In this document: positions 59,368 to 64,000 of the stretch, in pieces
Layout of the letters: every line of letters starts with the position of its first letter
Position numbering within the stretch: the stretch's first letter is position 1
NCBI GenBank assembly: GCA_963834945.1
Contig: CAWIDT010000004.1
Location: 310,001 to 374,000 of the forward strand
Direction of reading: 5' to 3'
DNA length: 64,000 nucleotides
DNA from: R-RK-3 sp963834945
GTDB lineage: Bacteria > Pseudomonadota > Alphaproteobacteria > Rhizobiales > Rhodomicrobiaceae
Position numbers and translations under genes: made by a program
The notes under the pieces: generated by a model
Seen by the model: the letters and a program-made list of their open reading frames with translations, nothing else
What the model was told of the DNA's origin: nothing
Database searches by the model: none

Positions 59368-59820
59368 ATGTCCGATGAGCTGCCATTCTGGAAAGCCAAG
59401 CGTCTCAATGAAATGTCGCGCGACGAGTGGGAATCGCTCTGCGACGGTTGCGGACGCTGCTGCCTGCTCAAGCTCGAAGACGAGGATACCGCGGAGATCG
59501 CCTATACACGGCTTGCCTGCAAGCTCCTGGATATCGGGTCATGCCGTTGCGGCGACTATGCCAACCGCCGGGCCAAAGTCCCCGACTGCGTGGAGCTGAC
59601 GCCCAGGGCGGCGGCCGACCTGCCCTGGCTGCCCGCGACCTGCGCCTACCGGCTGATCGCCGATGGCGAGGATCTGGCATGGTGGCATCCGCTGGTTTCC
59701 GGCAGCACGGAGACGGTGCATGAGGCGGGGATTTCGGTGCGGGATTTCGCGATAAGCGAGAACAAGGTTAAGGACGGGCGGTATGAGCGGTTTCTGCTGA
59801 AATGGGAAGTGTCGGGTTAA
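59368..59820 (+). CDS. YcgN-family cysteine cluster protein (UPF0260)
   Basis: 150 aa. CDGCGRCCLLKLEDEDT near residue 30 is the four-Cys CxxCxxCC cluster of the YkgJ/YcgN group, and CRCGDYANRRAKVPDCVELT supplies more. LPATCAYRLIADGEDLAWWH is the diagnostic end. It may bind a metal or Fe-S cluster. The role is unknown in all relatives. Confidence 0.93.
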   Translation: MSDELPFWKAKRLNEMSRDEWESLCDGCGRCCLLKLEDEDTAEIAYTRLACKLLDIGSCRCGDYANRRAKVPDCVELTPRAAADLPWLPATCAYRLIADGEDLAWWHPLVSGSTETVHEAGISVRDFAISENKVKDGRYERFLLKWEVSG

Positions 59821-59896
59821 GGTGCGGACCGAGCCGACACAGGACGCGCACGGCGGCGGGGACCATCGCACGGTCCTTACAGTCCAACTGATGCCG

Positions 59897-60049
59897 CTAA
59901 CTGTCCTCGCCCGCGGGTGTTGAGGCGGCGTTCTTACGGGCGCGCGCTTGCGCCTTTCGCTTGCGCAGATTTTCGCGGAGTTCGGCGGCGAGACGGTCCT
60001 CGCGCTGCTTGCGGGCTTCATCCTTCGGCGCTTTATGGTCGGCGGACAT
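59897..60049 (-). CDS. Small basic hypothetical protein, 50 aa
   Basis: MSADHKAPKDEARKQREDRL and AAELRENLRKRKAQARARK match a short, strongly charged protein recurrent in alphaproteobacterial genomes (R/K/E-rich single helix). The ATG at 60049 has GGAGCGATC upstream; the frame itself is open to 60109. The function is unknown. It is downstream of and on the same strand as the LuxR regulator. Confidence 0.6.
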   Translation of the reverse strand: MSADHKAPKDEARKQREDRLAAELRENLRKRKAQARARKNAASTPAGEDS

Positions 60050-60105
60050 GATCGCTCCTCGGGCGGCGTTCCCGCCGATGATGTCCGCAGCGGCTGGTCT
60101 TGTCA

Positions 60106-61248
60106 TCATTTTGCGTGGGCGCGGGACAGGCGCGCCAGCAACGCCACCAGCTCCGACTGTCGCCTGGTCGAAGTTTTGGCCATCACCGCTTTGAGCTGAA
60201 CGCGCGCCGTCCCGACGCTGACGCCCTGGCGCAGCGCAAATTCGTTCAGCGTATCGCCCTCGCCGAGCGCGAGCGCCAGACGGCTTTCAGCCGGGGTCAG
60301 ATTGAAACCATGGCGGAGCACCGTTTCCGGCGGGCTCAGATGCTCGTCCGGATCCACGAGCACCAGAATAGCTTTGCTGTGCTGGAAGATTTCCTGCGCC
60401 GAACGTGCCACGGGCATTCCATAGGCAAAGAGCGGACGCCCGCTTCGGCGCGGCACGTTCGCCAGGACGGGCGGACTGGCCGCGGGCGAGGGAGGCAGCA
60501 GCAGGTCCGCGATAAGTTGCTGGAACGCCTGGTTTGCGTGTTTGTTGGCGGTGCTGAGCTGCCCACGCCGCAGGCTCAGGTCCTGCCCGAGATGTCCGCG
60601 CGCCCGCTTGTTCATATGCTGCACCAGGCCGGCGGCATCGAGCAGAATTGCGGCGCAGCCCAGCTCCTCGAAAGCGTCGATTATGCCGGAGTGCTTGGCC
60701 TCGCCGAGCCGGCTGGCGATCTCGGCGGCGCGGCGCATATGGGGATTAAGCTTCTCCAACACCGCGACATCCTCGGCGTCGAAGGGAGCGTCCTTGGCCT
60801 TGCGTTCGGCGATGAAGGCCGTCACCCTGCCGCGGCTTTCCCTGATGAAGGTGCCGACGACCCACCGGAAGCCCATCCGATTGATGAAGTCCGCGTTGAA
60901 GGGAAGCGTGTCGAGTTCCTCGGGCGAAAACAGATCGCTCTCGCGCAGCACGATCTTGGTGTGCCGGAGCGCGAGGCCCCTGGACATGCGCAGATCCCGC
61001 TTGTGCCAACCCTCTTCAAAGAACACCTTCGCCAAATCGTCCAGACCCTTCGACCACAGAACTTCCGTGTGCGGCCCCGGCCAGGCCATCAGGGACGTTC
61101 CCTCGGCACGGAGATAAATGCTGATCTCGTGCAACGCCGCCCGCCAACGCTCAGGCTGAAGCGCGGCCTCGTAAAAGAGATCGACGACCTGCGCGAAATC
61201 TTCGGGCTTCATCAATGGGCTCATGTAAGGCGGGCGAATCCGGCTCAT
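60106..61248 (-). CDS. LuxR-family transcriptional regulator
   Basis: 380 aa. The C-terminal HTH (about 315-372) reads LTPAESRLALALGEGDTLNE and FALRQGVSVGTARVQLKAVM. The N-terminal 300 residues form a helical sensor part with PAS-like segments (GCAAILLDAAGLVQHMNKRA). This group occurs in Rhizobiales and has no known ligand. There is no autoinducer synthase nearby, so it is not a classical quorum-sensing pair. The start MSRIRPPYMSPLMKPEDFAQ contains several possible Met. Confidence 0.88.
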   Translation of the reverse strand: MSRIRPPYMSPLMKPEDFAQVVDLFYEAALQPERWRAALHEISIYLRAEGTSLMAWPGPHTEVLWSKGLDDLAKVFFEEGWHKRDLRMSRGLALRHTKIVLRESDLFSPEELDTLPFNADFINRMGFRWVVGTFIRESRGRVTAFIAERKAKDAPFDAEDVAVLEKLNPHMRRAAEIASRLGEAKHSGIIDAFEELGCAAILLDAAGLVQHMNKRARGHLGQDLSLRRGQLSTANKHANQAFQQLIADLLLPPSPAASPPVLANVPRRSGRPLFAYGMPVARSAQEIFQHSKAILVLVDPDEHLSPPETVLRHGFNLTPAESRLALALGEGDTLNEFALRQGVSVGTARVQLKAVMAKTSTRRQSELVALLARLSRAHAK

Positions 61249-61473
61249 TACGCTCTGGCGGCGACCGGCCGCGCGGTAGGGAGAGTCTTGCGATTCTATC
61301 TACTCAAAAAACCTGCTCCTGGATCATTTGCAAGCCGAAGTTTTCGGCGACACCGCTGTGTTCTGTACGTTTTGGGGTAGGGGCGAGGATTTATTGGCAA
61401 AATTTTGGCATGTTGCTTCGCAATATTAGCGTCGCGCGGACGTAGGCGTTTGCGCATGGGATCGGCGCATGCG

Positions 61474-61506
61474 AAAAAAAAAGCGCGGCGCCGGAAGGCG
61501 CCACGC
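61474..61506 (-). terminator. Strong rho-independent terminator on the minus strand
   Basis: Stem GCG-GGCGCC / GGCGCC-CGC with a TTCC loop, followed on the minus strand by nine T (61474-61482). No coding gene reads into it, so it may end a small RNA. Confidence 0.8.
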
Positions 61507-61680
61507 AATGTTCGTCCAATATTGTCATTCGCCCCATTCAACATTCAGAGGCATTTCCAGGGAACTACCATCGTTGAAAATGAGAGAGCAATATCAACAG
61601 GCTTATATCGACAAATCTGAATGTAGCGCTTATCGGCTCGGGGCTCATCTCCCATATGGGGTATTTATGCCCACGTGATA
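61483..61680 (-). ncRNA. Candidate small RNA ending at the 61474-61506 terminator
   Basis: The gap 61249-61860 has no gene. On the minus strand a TTGCAA with CATAAA 18 bases later lies near 61665-61690, and a strong terminator ends at 61474. The transcript would be about 190 bases. It has no similarity that I recognise to 6S, 4.5S or tmRNA. The evidence is the orphan terminator. Confidence 0.3.
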
Positions 61681-61860
61681 TTGAATGTTGCAAAGTTGTC
61701 GTATGTATTTGAACCGATGTTCCAAGCACATGTGGCACCGGCTTCACAAAGACGGGCGTAGCCCGTCAGCTAAGCTCCGCACCCGGTTGAAGCGGGTCGC
61801 CCGGCTCTTGCCTATTCGCCGACGGCGTGGCAAAGTCCGCCCCGTCAAGCCGGCCCACGC

Positions 61861-61935
61861 GCCGCAGTAGCTCAGTGGTAGAGCGCACCCTTGGTAAGGG
61901 TGAGGTCGGGAGTTCAATCCTCCCCTGCGGCACCA
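61861..61935 (+). tRNA. tRNA-Thr (anticodon GGT)
   Basis: 75 nt including an encoded CCA. Acceptor stem GCCGCAG / CTGCGGC is perfect, the D-arm has AGCTCAGTGGTAGAGC, the anticodon stem is CACCC / GGGTG with loop TTGGTAA (anticodon GGT), and the T arm contains GTTCAATC. It reads ACC codons. Confidence 0.98.
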
Positions 61936-61964
61936 GCCACCAAACTTATCCAGCAAAGTCAAAG

Positions 61965-61987
61965 AACCCGACAACTCAACGGGTTTT
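61965..61987 (+). terminator. Probable terminator after tRNA-Thr
   Basis: AACCCG (61965-61970) and CGGGTT (61980-61985) form a six-base stem with a nine-base loop, followed by TT. Short and weak, but well placed. Confidence 0.45.
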
Positions 61988-62001
61988 CCCGGATCTAAGC
62001 A

Positions 62002-62988
62002 TCACCCATTCGGGTGATGAATCGGTCTTTTACTGATAACCCGTCGGGCACTTAAATCGGGCGAATGGAAGCCGTCATAGGCTCCCGCCAGGGCGAAGGA
62101 TCGAAGTATCGCCGCCAGCGCGTCGGGCTGCTCTTCCGGCGAATAGTGCCCGCTGCCGGGGATCGTCGCGCCCTCGATTCGGTCAAGTCCGGCGCGCCGG
62201 AAACCGTCCAGATAGATCTCCAGGCCGCTGCCGCCGTTGCAGAACTCGCCGCGCAGATAAAGTACGGGGATGGAAACATCCGGTCCGGCGCTCGCAATGT
62301 TGTCGCGCTCATCCTGAGCGAATGCGCGGTGCCAGTCCAAGCCGGCCTTCAGGCTCTCCGGCGATGCATAGGCCTGCGCATAAAGACGCCGTGCATCGTC
62401 AGTGATCGCGGCGGGTTTGGCGGCGGCGTTGTAGAAGGACTCGAAATAGGCGGCTTCGCGCCCCGAGATCAGCGATTCAGGCAGATCAGGAATGGCTTGG
62501 AAGCCAAAGGGCCAGCTCCGCGGATCGCGCGACCGGTGTGACCAGGGGTCTATGCCCGGCACCGCCGCATCGAGAATGGCGGCGCGCTCGATCGTCCCGG
62601 GGAAGGCGCGGATATAGGCGTAAACGATCATGCCGCCGATATCATGGCCCACCAGCGTCAGATCGGTGAGGCCGGCAGCCTCGATCGCTGCGTCGACATA
62701 ACGGGCGAGGCTGCGCTTGTCGGCGCCTACCGGCGCGCCGCGCGACCGGCCGATGCCGGGCAGATCGAGAGCGGCGACCCTGAATTCGTCCGACATAGCC
62801 TGCATCACCGCTTCGAAGGCGTGGCTGCATTGGGGCCAGCCATGGAGAAACAGCATCGCGGGAGCGTTCGCCGGTCCCATCTCGATCATGCGCAGGCTGA
62901 GGTCACCGAGATCGATATCCGTTTCGCGCAGCATGGTCGGCCTCGGTTCGATGTGGTCGGGAACGGCTTCAGTCTTAGCCGGGGCCAT
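62002..62988 (-). CDS. Alpha/beta hydrolase, epoxide hydrolase / dehalogenase-like
   Basis: About 328 aa from ATG 62988; an upstream Met at 63024 is possible. HGWPQCSHAF (HGxP oxyanion), VGHDIGGMIVYAY (Asp nucleophile), and GSGHYSPEEQPDALA (His) indicate an Asp-type epoxide hydrolase or haloacetate dehalogenase. A cap domain (about 130-240) carries Trp/Tyr. Both reactions use the Asp, so the substrate is open. The C-terminal 25 residues look unusual and may include a late read-through. Confidence 0.85.
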   Translation of the reverse strand: MAPAKTEAVPDHIEPRPTMLRETDIDLGDLSLRMIEMGPANAPAMLFLHGWPQCSHAFEAVMQAMSDEFRVAALDLPGIGRSRGAPVGADKRSLARYVDAAIEAAGLTDLTLVGHDIGGMIVYAYIRAFPGTIERAAILDAAVPGIDPWSHRSRDPRSWPFGFQAIPDLPESLISGREAAYFESFYNAAAKPAAITDDARRLYAQAYASPESLKAGLDWHRAFAQDERDNIASAGPDVSIPVLYLRGEFCNGGSGLEIYLDGFRRAGLDRIEGATIPGSGHYSPEEQPDALAAILRSFALAGAYDGFHSPDLSARRVISKRPIHHPNG

Positions 62989-63020
62989 GGCGAGCCCTCC
63001 GGCGAGTGGCGGGCCTGGAG

Positions 63021-63479
63021 TCATTCTCCCATGCAGTGCGTGAACACGAGCAGGCTGAACTTATCGATTTCGAATTCGGTATAAATGCTGCGGCCCATCG
63101 TGTTCAGCCATTTTTCCTGCGCCTCGTACGCAAGCTGCTCCTGCGCTTCGGGGCAGGGATATTTCATATCGGCCAGCGATTGCAGGTGATGCACCATTTC
63201 ATGGACCAGGACCGACGATTCGGCCGGAGTTTTGCCGGTCCATGTCTTCGGCAGGTAGATCGTGTGTTCCGGTATGTCGTAGAACGCGATGACGTTAAAT
63301 TCATTCCTGGTCTGAGAGCCGACGGCTGCGCTGCCCTGCCCCAGAAGCCCAGGGTATTTTTTTGCGGTAACCGCGTCGATATCGACGCAGGCGACTTTCG
63401 GCGGCTCGTAATTGGCGGGCAGGCCGAAATTCAGCGACAGCCACAGTGTGATGGTGATCAGCAGGGCGTTCATCGGCAT
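63021..63479 (-). CDS. DUF6647-like HExxH protein
   Basis: 152 aa with a hydrophobic N terminus (MPMNALLITITLWLSLNFGL). LVHEMVHHLQSLADMKYPCP holds HEMVH, a likely zinc site, and EAQEQLAYEAQEKWL may give the third ligand. The order of blocks (VYLPKTWTGKTPAESSVLVH region) is that of a short family now called DUF6647. It is probably periplasmic or membrane-anchored and could be a peptidase, which is not shown. The stop overlaps the start of the neighbouring hydrolase's longer frame. Confidence 0.75.
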   Translation of the reverse strand: MPMNALLITITLWLSLNFGLPANYEPPKVACVDIDAVTAKKYPGLLGQGSAAVGSQTRNEFNVIAFYDIPEHTIYLPKTWTGKTPAESSVLVHEMVHHLQSLADMKYPCPEAQEQLAYEAQEKWLNTMGRSIYTEFEIDKFSLLVFTHCMGE

Positions 63480-63637
63480 CTCCGCTCATGGATCAGCCAT
63501 AAAAGCGCCTGCCGGGTCGGCGACGCCTCACCTGTTCGAATGAACGGCAGGATGAATTGATCGCTTGCGGGAGCGAGGCGGCCGAAGCTCGAGAGCTGTT
63601 TGGAATGGCGCCTCATCGAAGGCTGCGCGTCGACCTG

Positions 63638-63739
63638 GAGCCGTTCCGCTCCGATTGAATCGGAGCGCGGCTCTAATTCTTTGTTTGGTCGCATTTTCTC
63701 GACGCAAACCGGCGTCCACTTTGCTGGAAAATGCTCTAG
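63638..63739. repeat. Intergenic repeat family A, copy 3
   Basis: Matches 37549-37654 and 37752-37856 almost base for base (CCGATTGAATCGGAGCGCGG, GCAAACCGGCGTCCACTTTG). It occupies the middle of the gap 63480-63774. Confidence 0.9.
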
Positions 63740-63774
63740 CCCCGGCGGCGGTATCTAATCCTCATCCAGACGGG

Positions 63775-64000
63775 TCATGCGGCGGCGGAAGCCTCGTTTT
63801 GCGGCTTCATCGCGGCGCACCAGACCTCTTCAAGCAGCCTGAAGACGAAGGCGTGCGCGGGGCATTGGCTCCATCGTCCTATCGCAAAGGCGACGTCCGG
63901 CCCTGCCGAGGAGGGCGGCGTGAAAATCAGCAGCGATTTCGGGCCGAGCGGCCGCGACAGAAACGGCGCTTCGAGCCGCTTGGACACGGTGCGCAGGGTA
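63775..64000 (-). CDS. Unidentified protein, C-terminal fragment (window edge)
   Basis: The frame is open from the window end to the stop at 63775, about 75 codons. It reads TLRTVSKRLEAPFLSRPLGP, then KSLLIFTPPSSAGPDVAFAI and CPAHAFVFRLLEEVWCAAMK. The RPLGP ... LLEEVW arrangement is similar to the end of a LysR-type ligand domain, but too short to be sure. Confidence 0.4.
   Translation of the reverse strand, partial: TLRTVSKRLEAPFLSRPLGPKSLLIFTPPSSAGPDVAFAIGRWSQCPAHAFVFRLLEEVWCAAMKPQNEASAAA

Noticed and set aside
61744..61974. 76-aa open frame on the minus strand
   Set aside because: It runs across the tRNA-Thr gene; coding there is not plausible.

Overview
The window looks like a chromosomal segment of a GC-rich alphaproteobacterium, probably Hyphomicrobiales-like. 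The evidence is a RegB/RegA redox pair with the canonical RegA recognition helix, a short ClpS2-type adaptor, a stand-alone thiOSGE cluster, hisE-coaA pairing, an Hsp20 gene with an RpoH-type promoter and a ROSE-like leader, and intergenic repeats built around ACCGGTGTCCAC, a type common in Rhizobiales. No rRNA or CRISPR is present. One tRNA was found, tRNA-Thr(GGT).

Layout. 1-6.2 kb: tail of an EVE-domain gene, a pilus/secretin N-domain protein, a sirtuin (cobB), a methyltransferase, a YdcZ transporter and a chemoreceptor. 6.4-14.4 kb: aroC, clpS, mutT-argJ, a parvulin and secA. 14.7-17.3 kb: a YgjP metallopeptidase and PHB depolymerase. 17.5-22 kb: a SCO protein and an ABC-2 transporter transcribed away from regBA. 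22-28 kb: a giant oxoprolinase/hydantoinase divergent from marR-enoyl-CoA hydratase, then MipA. 28-35.3 kb: an accessory island (below). 35.4-44.9 kb: a cytochrome P450, a cluster of intergenic repeats, glcDEF with a divergent LysR regulator, cytochrome c and an Fe-S YkgE protein. 45-52.4 kb: an AT-rich glycosyltransferase, hisE-coaA, a tartrate-dehydratase-like enzyme, an MBL hydrolase, a UDG-family protein, Lrp and CHAD. 52.5-55 kb: thiOSGE. 55.4-64 kb: hydrolases, hsp20, small secreted proteins, ycgN, a LuxR regulator, tRNA-Thr and a DUF6647-like protein.

The most interesting part is the island at about 28.0-35.3 kb. A 30-bp imperfect direct repeat (27973-28002 and 35269-35298) brackets it. 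Inside lies a nested mobile structure. The outer element (29254-35259) has perfect 29-bp inverted ends, an apparent 8-bp target duplication and an IS1-family DDE transposase. It carries three passengers: a two-domain TIR (CAP12/Pycsar-type) protein placed directly behind the left end, a RhuM-family protein, and a small KGG-type basic protein. An IS66-family element (30445-33172, exact 8-bp duplication GTTTTATC) has split the IS1 transposase, so the cargo is probably stranded. The passengers suggest a defence or addiction cargo on an IS1-type transposon. That is an inference.

A caution: at least 11 conserved genes are broken by single-base indels, nearly all of them single-base insertions that restore a canonical protein when removed. 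This points to consensus errors rather than pseudogenes. I give whole-gene spans and mark each shift.
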